Assembly: GCF_006716885.1 (NCBI RefSeq)
Contig: NZ_VFPU01000001.1
Coordinates: 496,001 to 560,000 of the forward strand
DNA: 64,000 nucleotides
Origin: Ornithinimicrobium humiphilum
GTDB lineage: Bacteria; Actinomycetota; Actinomycetes; Actinomycetales; Dermatophilaceae
Reading direction: 5' to 3'
The notes under the pieces were generated by a model. That model did not search any database. It was not told the origin of the DNA and was given only the letters and a program-made list of their open reading frames with translations. Positions 47,646-57,126 of this stretch are shown piece by piece (the first letter of the stretch is position 1; every line of letters starts with the position of its first letter). The position numbers and the translations under genes were made by a program.

Positions 47646-48926
47646 GTGACTTCGACCCCCGGCCTCGACGAGGCCGCCGCCGTCCAGCGACGGACTGTCC
47701 TGACCCTCATGGGCAGCCAGACCCTCGGCGGGGTCGGCGTCGCCTCCGGCATCGCGGTCGCCGCGATCGTCGCGGCGGACGTCAGCGGACGTGACGCCCT
47801 GTCCGGGCTGGCCAACACGACTCAGGTGCTCGGCGGCGCCCTCTTCACCGTGCCCGTGGCGGCGATCATGGCCACCCGCGGCCGTCGGCCCGGCCTGGTG
47901 ACCGCATACCTGATCGGTGCGCTCGGCGCCCTGCTCGCCGTGACCGCTGCCACCATCGGCAGCTTCTGGCTGCTGCTGCTCGGGACGACCCTCTTCGGAG
48001 CATCGTCGACCGCCAACAGCCAGGCCCGGTATGCCGCCACCGACCTCGCCCCGCCCGAGCGCCGTGGGCGGCAGCTCAGCTGGGTCGTCTGGGCCACGAC
48101 GGTCGGCTCCGTGCTCGGCCCCAACCTCATCGGCCCCGGCAAGTGGGTGGCCGAACGCATCGGCGTCGCCCCGCTGGCGGGTGCCTGGGTGCTCTCCCTC
48201 GCCGGCTTCCTGATCGCGGCGGTGCTGCTGCAGCTCCTGCTGCGCCCCGACCCGCTGCAGCTCTCGCGCGAGCTCGCCCACCGGGCCCTGCCGGCGGAGG
48301 AGCAGGCGCTGCCGGTCGCCGCCCGGCGCGGCAGCGTGGCCGAGGGCCTGCGCGTCATCGCGCACAACCCGGCGGCGCTGTGGGGCACGCTCGCGGTGAC
48401 CACCGGTCACGTCGTCATGGTCGCGGTGATGGTCATGACCCCCCTGCACATGCGTCACGGTGGTGCCGTGGTCGAGATCATCGGCCTGGTCATCTCGCTG
48501 CACATCCTCGGGATGTACGGCCTCTCGCCGGTGGCGGGGCAGCTCACCGACCGGCTCGGCTCGCCCGCCGTCGTCCTCGCCGGGGTCGTGCTGCTCCTGC
48601 TCGCCTGCCTGCTGGCGGGGCTGTCCACCGACGGGTTCTCGGGCGGCCTGACCGCCGGGATGATCCTGCTCGGGCTCGGTTGGTCCTGCACGATGGTGGC
48701 CGGCTCGGGGACGGTCGCGGGGTCGGTCCCCGTCGCCGAACGTGCGGCTGTCCAGGGTGCTGCGGACCTGGTCATGGGCCTGTCCGCCGCGGCCGGCGGA
48801 GCGCTCGCGGGCGTGGTCATGGACCTGTGGAGCTACAGCACGCTCTGCGCGCTCGCCGCGGTGGCCGCACTCGCCCTCGGCGCCTTCACGGTTGCGCGAC
48901 GTCGAGTGGTTAGCCTGAAGGTGTGA
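47646..48926 (+). CDS. MFS transporter
   Basis: A 426-residue major facilitator with about twelve helices. Helix 1 region is TVLTLMGSQTLGGVGVASGIAVAAIVAADV; loop 2-3 contains IMATRGRRPGL; a cytoplasmic loop between helices 6 and 7 is long (RPDPLQLSRELAHRALPAEEQALPVAARRGSV). It resembles actinobacterial permeases of undefined substrate. GTG 47646 has no ribosome site; a GATAGT hexamer seven bases upstream suggests a leaderless mRNA. Its stop overlaps the GTG of the large helicase-like gene (GTGTGA), so both are cotranscribed. Confidence 0.85.
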   Translation: MTSTPGLDEAAAVQRRTVLTLMGSQTLGGVGVASGIAVAAIVAADVSGRDALSGLANTTQVLGGALFTVPVAAIMATRGRRPGLVTAYLIGALGALLAVTAATIGSFWLLLLGTTLFGASSTANSQARYAATDLAPPERRGRQLSWVVWATTVGSVLGPNLIGPGKWVAERIGVAPLAGAWVLSLAGFLIAAVLLQLLLRPDPLQLSRELAHRALPAEEQALPVAARRGSVAEGLRVIAHNPAALWGTLAVTTGHVVMVAVMVMTPLHMRHGGAVVEIIGLVISLHILGMYGLSPVAGQLTDRLGSPAVVLAGVVLLLLACLLAGLSTDGFSGGLTAGMILLGLGWSCTMVAGSGTVAGSVPVAERAAVQGAADLVMGLSAAAGGALAGVVMDLWSYSTLCALAAVAALALGAFTVARRRVVSLKV

Positions 48927-51900
48927 CCCCACCCCGCCGTTCGCTCGCCCTGGACCCTGCCCGGGTCGAGGCCGTCAAGCGCTCCCGCGCCCGGTGGCGA
49001 CACGAGGTGGCCGAGCTCGGCGGCCCCAACACGCTGCTGTGGCACCGCACCTCCCTGACCGGCACGTTCGACCTCAACCTGGCCCACCCCGGCGGGGTCG
49101 CCAAGCTCCTCTCGGGCCGCCCCACGCTCCTCTCGGAGCTGGTGCGCGAGCAGGTCGCCTTCACCGACGCCGGCCGCCGCATCGGGGCCATCCGCGACAA
49201 GGTCTCCGAGCTGCGTCGGGAGCACGGTGTCGAGGCCGGCTTCCTCGCGATCGGCCTGGCGACCTGGACCCTGCACCGGGTCCCGGTGCCCCCGCGGGCA
49301 CCGGTCCTGCTGCGCGGCTGCCGCATCACCCCCACCGACGCGGTGCACGGCGACTACCTGCTGGAGCTGCACGAGGACGTCGTCTTCAACCCGGTGCTCG
49401 AGCACTACCTGCGCAGCGAGGTCCACCTCGAGCTCGACCCGACCATGCTGGCCGGGCTCTCGGCCCAGGACCACGGTTTCGACCCCCGGCTGACCTACCA
49501 GGCGCTGGAGGACATCTGCCGCGAGATGGCCGGCTTCGCCATCGGCCCCCAGATGGTCGTGGGCACCTTCCCCTGGGCCAAGCTGCCGCTCGTCACCACC
49601 TACACCGGTGACGTCCGGGGGCTGGCCGGGCACGACGTGGTGGCCGCCCTCGCCGGGGCCGACGTCCCGATCAGCTCGCCCGGTCCCGACCCCGACCGGG
49701 CCGACGACCCCGCCCAGGAGCTCTCCGCGCTCGACGCCGACCGCAGCCAGCGGCTCGTGCTCGACGAGGCCGTGCGCGGCGCGAGCGTCGTGCTCGACAC
49801 CCCGGCCGGCACCGGGGCCACGCAGACCATCGCCAACCTCGTCGTCGCGGCCGTCTCCGAGGGGCGCACCGTGCTGGTCACCTCCGAGGAGCGCTCGGCC
49901 CTCGACGCCCTCCGGCGCCGGCTCGACCACGTCGGGCTCGGCGACCTGTGCCTGCACCTGGCCGAGGACCCTGCCTCCATGCGGACAGCCGTGGCGGCGG
50001 TGCACCACGCGCTCGACCGGCTGCCCCGCGAGGAGGAGCCCGACCTCGGCACCGACCCGCTGCCGGCCCGCGCCGACGCGCTCGACGTGCTGCGGCGCGA
50101 CCGTCAGGTGCTGCACCACGTGCACGAGCCCTGGGGACTCTCGCTCGCGCAGGTGCAGGACGACCTCGCCGCGCTCGCGGCTCTCGATCACCCGCCGGCG
50201 TCCCGGGTGCGGCTGCCCCTCGAGGTGCTGCGCACCGTCGGCGAGGAGGAGCTCTCGGCCACGACCGACGCCCTCATCGAGGCCGCCGCCGCGGACGCCT
50301 GGCCGCGGGGCAGGGCCGAGGACCCCTGGTGGTCCGCGCGCCTCACCTCCGCGGACGAGGCGGCACGGGCGACCGAGATCGTGGCCCGGCTCGTCACGGG
50401 GGAGCTCACCGACGCGCGCGAGATGGCCGACGCGGTGACGCGGGCGGCCGGGATGCCGCCGCCGGCGAACCTGCATCAGTGGGGTCACCGGCTCGGGCTC
50501 GTCGCCCGCGCCAGCGAGACCCTCGACATCTTCACCCCGCAGATCTACGACGCCCCGCTCGACGACATGGTCGCGGCGACGGCGGACCGCGACGAGGTCA
50601 CCGAGCGTCCGGGCGCCGTCGCCCGTGCCCGCCTGCGGCGCCAGGTGCGCTCCCTGCTGCGCCCCGGCACGCCACCCTCCGACCTCCCGCGTCGCGTCCG
50701 CCTGGCCCGCGACGAGCGCGAGGAGTGGGAGTCGGTCGCCGGCCGCGCTGCCCGCCCGGCGGCCCCCGAGGGCTGGGAGGAGGCGCTCGCCGCCTTCACC
50801 CCGATCGGCGAGGACCTCGCCTGGCTCGCCCGGGTCTTCGAGGGGCGCCCGCTCGGCAAGGACCTCTCGACCGTCCACCTCGACACCGTGCTCGAGCGGC
50901 TGGTCATGCTGGACGCCCGGGCCGACCGGGCCCCGGTCGCCGCGACGGCCCACCCGCTGCTCGAGCCGCTGCGCGAGAAGGGCCTGGGCGAGCTGGTCGA
51001 CGACCTGGCGCGCCGCGGCGTCGCTCCCGAGCGGGTCGCGGCCGAGGTCCGCTTCGTGCACCGATCCTCGCTCCTGGCGCACCTGCGCTCCGACGACGTG
51101 CCGCAGCAGCTGTCCGCCGACGCCGTGAGGGAGGCCGAGCGCACCTTCCGCCGTGCCGACCGAGCCCACCTGCGGCGCAACGCCCTGCGCGCGCGCCGCG
51201 CCGCGCTGCGCCGGCTGCGCCGCACGCTCGCCGCCCAGGCCTCCCAGCTCACCGCCTGGGAGCGCGCCCTCGAGCGTGCCCGCGTGGGCGCGATCGACCT
51301 ACGCGACATCGTCAGCCGCGCGCCCGACGTCGTCCTGGCCGCGCAGCCCGTCGTGCTCGCCTCCCCGCTGGTCGTGCCCTCGCTCCTGCCGCCGGACACC
51401 ACCTTCGACCTCGTCGTCGTCGACCGGGCCGGACGCACCACCACCGCCCGCGCCGTGCCCGCCCTCGCCCACGGGCGGCAGGTCGTGGTCGTCGGTGACA
51501 GCGGCGGCCCCGGGCCGGTGCAGTTCTCGGTCGTCGCCGACCCGCGCCTCGAGGGCGAGACCGCCACCGACGTCGCGGAGCACTCGCTGCTCGAGGACGC
51601 TGCCGCGGTGCTGCCCGTGCGTCACCTCTCGACGCACTACCGCGCCCTGGACCAGAGCCTCGTCGCGCCGCTGGCGGGGCTCATGCCGGTGCCGGTCCAC
51701 AGCTTCCCCGGTGCCGCGCGCTCGGCGGCCGTGCGGGAGCACGTCGTCGAGGGTCCGGTGGACGCCCGTGTCCGACGCACCGTCGAGCTGCTGCTCGACC
51801 ACGCACGGTCGATCCCGGACGAGAGCCTGCTGGTGGTCACCGACGACGAGGCCACGGCCGAGGACGTCGACGTGGCGCTGCGGGCCGCGCTGGCCGGCGG

Positions 51901-52525
51901 CCGGAGCGCGGCCGGGGCGACGGCGGTCTCGGACGACCCCTCCGCGATCGAGCCGCTGCTCGTCCGACCCGTCCGGCGGGTGGCCGGCGAGGTGCGCGAC
52001 CGCGTGCTGTGGGTGACCGGGCTCGGGGGCGGCGTGGCGACCGACCCACGCGTCCCGGGGGCCGTCATCGGGTCCGCCCGGCGTGGCCTCGACATCGTCA
52101 CCCCGGTCCCCGTCGCCGACTGGCCGGAGGGCGACGGCACCGACGTCGTGCGCCGGGCCGTGGCCTTCCGGGAGCAGCCGGCCCGGGGCGGAGGCTCCGC
52201 GGTGCTCGCCGAGCTGAGCCGGCGGCTGCGGGAGGAGGGGCTGACGGTCGTCGACGGCTACGCCCACGGCCCCCACGCGATCGACCTGGCCGTGGGGGAG
52301 GACGAGTCCCGCATGGTCGTCGCGGTCGACAGCGACGTGTCGCCGGGTGCCGAGCCCGGCCGGGACGACCTGCGTCTGCGCCCGGAGCAGCTGACCCGGA
52401 TGGGGTGGCGCCCGGTCCGGGTGCGCTCCACCGACGTCTTCACCGACCCGGCCCGCGAGGTGGTCCGGGTGCTGGAGGCGCTGCGCGGCACCGCTGCGCG
52501 CGGCTCGTCGGGCGAGGGCGAGTGA
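48923..52525 (+). CDS. degenerate SF1 helicase-like protein with C-terminal endonuclease-like domain
   Basis: A 1200-residue cytosolic protein. Residues 1-280 are a conserved N-terminal region (RSRARWRHEVAELGGPNTLLWHRTS; DVVFNPVLEHYLRSEVHLELD) resembling the DUF4011-type start of long bacterial helicases. The helicase core is degraded: the Walker A-like TPAGTGATQT has Ala299 in place of the nucleotide-binding Lys, and the Walker B-like FDLVVVDRAG has Arg835 after Asp834 instead of Glu. The last 130 residues (IDLAVGEDESRMVVAVDSD, Asp1121; RLRPEQLTRMGWRPVRVRSTDVF) resemble Vsr/REase_MTES_1575 endonuclease domains. GTG 48923 overlaps the MFS stop. Related active fusions act in phage defence; this copy may be non-catalytic. 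Confidence 0.75.
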   Translation: MTPPRRSLALDPARVEAVKRSRARWRHEVAELGGPNTLLWHRTSLTGTFDLNLAHPGGVAKLLSGRPTLLSELVREQVAFTDAGRRIGAIRDKVSELRREHGVEAGFLAIGLATWTLHRVPVPPRAPVLLRGCRITPTDAVHGDYLLELHEDVVFNPVLEHYLRSEVHLELDPTMLAGLSAQDHGFDPRLTYQALEDICREMAGFAIGPQMVVGTFPWAKLPLVTTYTGDVRGLAGHDVVAALAGADVPISSPGPDPDRADDPAQELSALDADRSQRLVLDEAVRGASVVLDTPAGTGATQTIANLVVAAVSEGRTVLVTSEERSALDALRRRLDHVGLGDLCLHLAEDPASMRTAVAAVHHALDRLPREEEPDLGTDPLPARADALDVLRRDRQVLHHVHEPWGLSLAQVQDDLAALAALDHPPASRVRLPLEVLRTVGEEELSATTDALIEAAAADAWPRGRAEDPWWSARLTSADEAARATEIVARLVTGELTDAREMADAVTRAAGMPPPANLHQWGHRLGLVARASETLDIFTPQIYDAPLDDMVAATADRDEVTERPGAVARARLRRQVRSLLRPGTPPSDLPRRVRLARDEREEWESVAGRAARPAAPEGWEEALAAFTPIGEDLAWLARVFEGRPLGKDLSTVHLDTVLERLVMLDARADRAPVAATAHPLLEPLREKGLGELVDDLARRGVAPERVAAEVRFVHRSSLLAHLRSDDVPQQLSADAVREAERTFRRADRAHLRRNALRARRAALRRLRRTLAAQASQLTAWERALERARVGAIDLRDIVSRAPDVVLAAQPVVLASPLVVPSLLPPDTTFDLVVVDRAGRTTTARAVPALAHGRQVVVVGDSGGPGPVQFSVVADPRLEGETATDVAEHSLLEDAAAVLPVRHLSTHYRALDQSLVAPLAGLMPVPVHSFPGAARSAAVREHVVEGPVDARVRRTVELLLDHARSIPDESLLVVTDDEATAEDVDVALRAALAGGRSAAGATAVSDDPSAIEPLLVRPVRRVAGEVRDRVLWVTGLGGGVATDPRVPGAVIGSARRGLDIVTPVPVADWPEGDGTDVVRRAVAFREQPARGGGSAVLAELSRRLREEGLTVVDGYAHGPHAIDLAVGEDESRMVVAVDSDVSPGAEPGRDDLRLRPEQLTRMGWRPVRVRSTDVFTDPAREVVRVLEALRGTAARGSSGEGE

Positions 52526-52746
52526 CCGAGGAGACCCCGGCCGGACCGCCCGAGGAGCAGGTTCCCCGCCGCCGGCGGCGGCGTCACCGGCGGGTCGTCG
52601 CGCCGCCGACCAACCCGGCCGCCGACCCCTCCGACGACGTCCCCGGGCCCCGGTCCGAGCGGGGCGCAAAGGAGCCGGGGGCGGGGCGACCCAAGGACGG
52701 CCGTGAGGCCTGGATCCTCGAGCAGCGCCCGCCCCACTGGGACTGA
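52522..52746 (+). CDS. small conserved protein with basic and acidic blocks
   Basis: A 74-residue soluble protein: an acidic N-terminus (TEETPAGPPEEQ), a run of nine Arg/His residues (PRRRRRRHRR), a proline-rich disordered middle, and a conserved-looking end REAWILEQRPPHWD. GTG 52522 overlaps the stop of the helicase-like gene. I recognise the RPPHW ending from other actinobacterial hypothetical proteins in the same place; the role is unknown. The basic patch could bind nucleic acid or membrane. Confidence 0.75.
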   Translation: MTEETPAGPPEEQVPRRRRRRHRRVVAPPTNPAADPSDDVPGPRSERGAKEPGAGRPKDGREAWILEQRPPHWD

Positions 52747-52758
52747 CGGGGCGGCGGG

Positions 52759-53169
52759 CTAGAGCCCTGCGCCGCCCTCGGGACGACGGGTGGCGAGCAG
52801 GTCGCGGATCTCGCGCAGCGTGGCGAGCTCCTCGCTGACCTCCTCCGGGGCCTCCTTGCCGCGCATGCGCATCTCGTTGTACTTGTTCATCGGCATGACC
52901 AGGACGAAGTAGACGACGGCCGCCGTGATGAGGAAGACGATGAGCGCGTTGATGATCGCCGCGAAGTCCATCGCGGTGTCCGGCCGGTCGGAGATGATCC
53001 GCCACTTCAGGCCACCGACCTCGGCGCCTCCCGCGGCGTTGAGGATCGGGGTGACCAGGCTGGTGACCACCTGCTCGACGACCGCGGCGAAGGCTGCGCC
53101 GATGACGACCGCGACGGCGAGGTCGATGACGTTGCCGCGCATGATGAACTCTTTGAAGCCCTTGAGCAT
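52759..53169 (-). CDS. mscL: large-conductance mechanosensitive channel
   Basis: A 136-residue MscL. The amphipathic N-terminus and first helix (KGFKEFIMRGNVIDLAVAVVIGAAFAAVVEQVVTSLVTPIL) are nearly canonical, and the second helix is FAAIINALIVFLITAAVVYFVLV. The C-terminal helix (SEELATLREIRDLLATR) forms the pentameric bundle. It opens under turgor to release osmolytes. The gene converges on the helicase-like operon with 12 bases between stops. Confidence 0.97.
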   Translation of the reverse strand: MLKGFKEFIMRGNVIDLAVAVVIGAAFAAVVEQVVTSLVTPILNAAGGAEVGGLKWRIISDRPDTAMDFAAIINALIVFLITAAVVYFVLVMPMNKYNEMRMRGKEAPEEVSEELATLREIRDLLATRRPEGGAGL

Positions 53170-53293
53170 GGCTTGTCCTTTCCGCCGGACGCAGTGGTGC
53201 TGGTCCGGGTATGGGTGTTGTGACGGCCCTTCCCCCCGCGTGCCGCCAGGGCGACCGGCCGCGGTCGAGCGTAGCCGAGGTCGCCGGGTCCGC

Positions 53294-53980
53294 CTAGCGG
53301 TGCGGCGCGGCGTGGACGGCCAGGAGGAGGGCCGCCCCCGCCGGGTCGGCTCCCCGCGCGGCGGCGACGGCGCCTGCCTCGCCCGGGGACAGCGCGAGCC
53401 ACACCCCGCCGGGCTCCCGACCTCCGGCGCCAGCCCCGAGCAGCCCCGACGACGCGCCGACTCCCTCGCCCGTCGCGGCCCCGACGACCAGAACGTCGGT
53501 CACGACAGCGGCCCCGTCGACCGGCGACAGGACGTCGACGCGGTCGCCCGGGGAGAGAGCCCGCGCGACCGGGGGGTCGGGCACCGGCAGCCAGACCGCC
53601 ACCGAGCCCGCCGGCTGACCCGCGAGCGTCGAGCCCGCCCGCACGTCGTGCACCGTCAGCACCTCGCCCTCGGACAGGACGGCGGCGACGGGCCGGCCGA
53701 CGACGGCCGCCGGATCGGTCACCGCCGTGCCGGGCACGGCTCCGGCGGGCAGCTGGCGAACGTCGACGTCGCCCGCGGCCACGACCGATCCCACGGGCAG
53801 CTGGCGCGTCGCCACGAGCACGGCCAGGTCGCCCGGTGCGGCCCGGGCCTGCACGGCATACCCCAGACCTGCGACGGCCACGCAGACGAGCAGCGCGGAG
53901 AGCGCCCGGCGCAGGGTGGCGCGACGCGAGGGGCGCAGCGGCGACCGGGGACGGGAGGCGTGGCGGCGTGGGAGGAGCAC
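53294..53980 (-). CDS. SAF-domain protein (CpaB/RcpC-like)
   Basis: A 228-residue protein with one N-terminal helix (LRRALSALLVCVAVAGLGYAV), then an SAF domain (about 52-120: LVATRQLPVGSVVAAGDVDVRQLPAGAVPG ... VGRPVAAVLSEGEVLT) and an RcpC-type region with SPGDRVDVLSPV. It resembles the Flp pilus assembly protein CpaB, but no other tad genes lie nearby, and such stand-alone forms are common in actinobacteria. A proline-poor Gly/Ala insert lies near 175-195. Upstream 53170-53293 holds only the mscL promoter region. Confidence 0.83.
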   Translation of the reverse strand: MLLPRRHASRPRSPLRPSRRATLRRALSALLVCVAVAGLGYAVQARAAPGDLAVLVATRQLPVGSVVAAGDVDVRQLPAGAVPGTAVTDPAAVVGRPVAAVLSEGEVLTVHDVRAGSTLAGQPAGSVAVWLPVPDPPVARALSPGDRVDVLSPVDGAAVVTDVLVVGAATGEGVGASSGLLGAGAGGREPGGVWLALSPGEAGAVAAARGADPAGAALLLAVHAAPHR

Positions 53981-54021
53981 GGCCGGGACGCTAGGCGTCC
54001 GGCGTGCGCCGTGTCAGCGGC

Positions 54022-54354
54022 TCAGGCCGCGCCGGTGGAGGACGTCGAGGAGGAGGTGGACGATGTGGACGACGACGAGGAGGAGCTCGACGAGGAACCC
54101 GTGCCGTTGGACGACGAGCCGGTCCCGTTGGAGGACGCGGAGCTCGTGGTGGTGGACGTCGTCGTGCTCGACCCCGACCCGCGGGAGTCGGTCCGGTAGA
54201 AGCCGGACCCCTTGAAGACGACACCGACGGCGCTGAAGACCTTGCGCAGGGCTCCGGAGCAGTTCGGGCACACCGTCAGGGCGTCGTCGGAGAACGCCTG
54301 CTGGATGTCGAACGCGTGGCCGCAGTCCTTGCAGGAGTACGAGTAGGTGGGCAC
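54022..54354 (-). CDS. FmdB-type zinc ribbon protein with Ser/Thr tail
   Basis: A 110-residue protein. The first 55 residues are a FmdB/CxxC_CxxC_SSSS zinc ribbon: Cys8-X2-Cys11 and Cys29-X2-Cys32, then ALRKVFSAVGVVFKGSGFYRTDSR. The remaining 50 residues are almost only Ser, Thr and Gly, with two near copies of SSNGTGSS. The GTG at 54354 begins right at VPTYSYSCKDCGHAFD. Zinc binding is safe to infer; the cellular role is unknown. It shares a divergent 59-base region with the penicillin acylase gene. Confidence 0.9.
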   Translation of the reverse strand: MPTYSYSCKDCGHAFDIQQAFSDDALTVCPNCSGALRKVFSAVGVVFKGSGFYRTDSRGSGSSTTTSTTTSSASSNGTGSSSNGTGSSSSSSSSSSTSSTSSSTSSTGAA

Positions 54355-54413
54355 GACGGCAATTCTACGTGCCCTCCGGGGCGGCTCCGACATCGTGACC
54401 TAGGCTGGGCCGC

Positions 54414-57101
54414 GTGTCCCGACCCGTGTGGCAGCGCGCGGCCGTGCCGCTGGTGGCGATCCTCGTGGTGGTCGTCGTGGCCACGGCCGTGCTCGGCGTC
54501 GGACTGACCCGACGCGCCTTCCCCCAGACGACGGGCGAGATCACGATGCCCGGTCTGACCGGCGAGGTCGAGGTCGTCCGCGACTCCATCGGCGTCACCC
54601 ACATCTACGCCGACACCCCCGACGACCTCTTCCGGGCGCAGGGCTTCGTCGCGGCCCAGGACCGCTTCTTCCAGATGGACCTGCGGCGCCACATCGTCAA
54701 CGGCCGCCTGGCCGAGCTGGTCGGCCCGGGTGGCGTGGAGACCGACAAGGTCATCCGCACCATGGGCTGGCGGCGGGTCGCCGAGCAGGAGCTGGCGATG
54801 CTCGACCCGACGGCGCGCGGCTACCTGCAGGCCTACGCCGCCGGGGTCAACGCCTACATCGAGCAGCAGGGCGCCCCCTCCCGCATGGGTCTGGAGTATG
54901 CGGTGCTGGCCACCTCGGCGCCGGGCTACCAGGTGGAGCCGTGGGACGCGGTGGACTCGCTGGCCTGGCTGAAGGCGATGGCCTGGGACCTGCGGGGCAA
55001 CTACTCCGAGGAGCTGGCGCGCGGCCGTCTCGTCGGGCAGGTGAGCCTGGCGCAGCTCGGCGAGCTCTACCCCGACTACCCCGCCGACGACCACCCCCCA
55101 ATCCTCTCGTCCGACGAGTGGTCGCCCGAGCGGGCGCCCGGCGCGGACGGGGCCGGCGGACGCGGCGGCACGAGCGGCATACCCGACCCCGACTCCGACG
55201 ACCCCGCGGACCGCGCGCTGCTCACCGACCCGGTCGCGCCCCCCGGCCCGACCTTCGGCACCACGCGCAACTGGCTCGCCGACGCCGGGGTCGACGAGGC
55301 CCTCGAGGCGACCGAGCTCGCCCTGGGCGCCGTGCCCGAGCTGCTCGGCCGCGGCGAGGGCATCGGCTCCAACTCCTGGGTCGTCTCCGGGCAGCACACC
55401 GCCTCCGGCAAGCCCCTGCTGGCCAACGACCCGCACCTCGGCGTCTCGCAGCCCGGCATCTGGCTGCAGGCCGGCCTGCACTGCCGGCAGGTCTCCGCGA
55501 GCTGCCCCTTCGACGTCACCGGCTTCACCTTCGCCGGTTTCCCGGGCGTGATCATCGGCCACAACCGCGACATGGCCTGGGGGATCACCAACCTCGACCC
55601 GGACGTCACCGACTTCTACCTCGAGGACGTGCGCGACGACCGCGTGCGCCGCGGCGACGACTACGTGCCGATGATCGTGCGGACCGAGACCATCTCGGTC
55701 GCGGGCGGCGACGACGTCGAGATCACCGTGCGCGAGACGTCCAACGGCCCGATCCTCTCCGACGTCGTCGACTCGGTGGCCGACCTCGGGCAGGGGGCGC
55801 CGCTGGGCGGCGTCCGCACCTCCAACGACTACGCCGTCGCGCTCTCCTGGACCGCGCTGCAGCCGGGCACCACGGCCGAGGCGGTCTTCCGGATGAACGT
55901 CGCGAGCGGGTGGGAGGACTTCCGCCAGGCCGCGAGCCTCTTCACCGTGCCCTCGCAGAACCTCCTCTACGCCGACACCGAGGGCAACATCGGCTACCAG
56001 GCACCGGGCCTGGTGCCGATCCGTCGGTCCGCCACCCACGGCACGCCCCCCGGCTACCTGCCGGCGCCGGGCTGGGACGAGGCCTACGCCTGGCAGGGCT
56101 ACGTCGACTTCGAGGACCTCCCGTGGGCCCTCAACCCGGAGGACGGCGTCGTCGTCGCCGCCAACCAGGCCGTGGTGCGGGGCGGGGAGCCGTTCCTCAC
56201 GACCGAGTTCGACAAGGGCTACCGCTCCGCGCGGATCCTCGAGCTGATCACCGAGCGGATCGACGGCGGCATCCCGCTCGACGTCGAGGAGATGACCGAG
56301 ATCCAGCTGGACGACCACAACGCCCTCGCCGAGGTGCTCGTCCCCTACCTGGTGCGCACCGACCTCGGCAACGAGTTCTACACCGAGGCCCAGGACCTGC
56401 TGCGCCACTGGGACCTCACGGCCCCCGCCGAGGGGGAGCAGTCGGCCGCGGCCGCCTACTTCTACGCCGTCTACGCCAACCTCCTCGAGACCGTCCTCGA
56501 CGACGAGTTGCCGCCGGACCTCGCGGCCACGGGCAACTCGCGCTCGATGCTGCTGCTGGAGGAGCTGCTGCGCAGCCCCGACAGCGCGTGGTGGGACGAC
56601 CGGCGCACCCCGGGTGTCGTCGAGTCGCGCGACGAGGTGATCCGCACCGCGATGATCCACGCACGCAACGACCTCACCCGGACGCTGTCCAAGGACCCCT
56701 CGGACTGGACGTGGGGCCAGCTGCACACGGTGCGCCTCGAGCACGAGGTGCTCTCCTCCGACGCCGCCCCCGGCCTGGTCGCGGGCATCTTCGGGCAGCC
56801 GCCGCTGCCGGTCGGCGGGGGCAGCTCCCTCGTCAACGCCTTCAACTGGGACGCCTCCTCGGGGAGCTTCGAGGTCACCTCGGCCCCGTCGATGCGGATG
56901 GTCGTCGACCTGGCCGACCTCGACGCCTCGCGGTGGGTCAACCAGACCGGCCAGTCGGGCCATCCCTTCCACCCGCACTGGAAGGACCAGACCGAGGCCT
57001 GGGTCGAGGGCCGCACCTACGCCTGGCCCTTCACCCGTGCCGCGGTCGAGGAGGCCGCCGAGGACACCCTCACGCTCGTCCCGGACACCGCCGCCCGCTG
57101 A
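54414..57101 (+). CDS. penicillin acylase family protein
   Basis: An 895-residue Ntn-hydrolase. An N-terminal membrane segment (residues about 9-31) anchors or exports it. The alpha region starts VEVVRDSIGVTHIYADTPDDLFRAQGFVAAQDRFFQMDLRR, typical of the family. Autoprocessing should expose Ser319 in GEGIGSNSWVVSG as nucleophile; SGKPLLANDPHL follows. A 60-residue acidic spacer precedes the site. The family hydrolyses amides such as acyl-homoserine lactones, beta-lactam side chains or lipopeptides; the substrate here is unknown. GTG 54414 is seven bases after TAGGCT, suggesting a leaderless mRNA. Confidence 0.93.
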   Translation: MSRPVWQRAAVPLVAILVVVVVATAVLGVGLTRRAFPQTTGEITMPGLTGEVEVVRDSIGVTHIYADTPDDLFRAQGFVAAQDRFFQMDLRRHIVNGRLAELVGPGGVETDKVIRTMGWRRVAEQELAMLDPTARGYLQAYAAGVNAYIEQQGAPSRMGLEYAVLATSAPGYQVEPWDAVDSLAWLKAMAWDLRGNYSEELARGRLVGQVSLAQLGELYPDYPADDHPPILSSDEWSPERAPGADGAGGRGGTSGIPDPDSDDPADRALLTDPVAPPGPTFGTTRNWLADAGVDEALEATELALGAVPELLGRGEGIGSNSWVVSGQHTASGKPLLANDPHLGVSQPGIWLQAGLHCRQVSASCPFDVTGFTFAGFPGVIIGHNRDMAWGITNLDPDVTDFYLEDVRDDRVRRGDDYVPMIVRTETISVAGGDDVEITVRETSNGPILSDVVDSVADLGQGAPLGGVRTSNDYAVALSWTALQPGTTAEAVFRMNVASGWEDFRQAASLFTVPSQNLLYADTEGNIGYQAPGLVPIRRSATHGTPPGYLPAPGWDEAYAWQGYVDFEDLPWALNPEDGVVVAANQAVVRGGEPFLTTEFDKGYRSARILELITERIDGGIPLDVEEMTEIQLDDHNALAEVLVPYLVRTDLGNEFYTEAQDLLRHWDLTAPAEGEQSAAAAYFYAVYANLLETVLDDELPPDLAATGNSRSMLLLEELLRSPDSAWWDDRRTPGVVESRDEVIRTAMIHARNDLTRTLSKDPSDWTWGQLHTVRLEHEVLSSDAAPGLVAGIFGQPPLPVGGGSSLVNAFNWDASSGSFEVTSAPSMRMVVDLADLDASRWVNQTGQSGHPFHPHWKDQTEAWVEGRTYAWPFTRAAVEEAAEDTLTLVPDTAAR

Positions 57102-57126
57102 CGCCGGGCGCGGTCCCGGTCGACCG

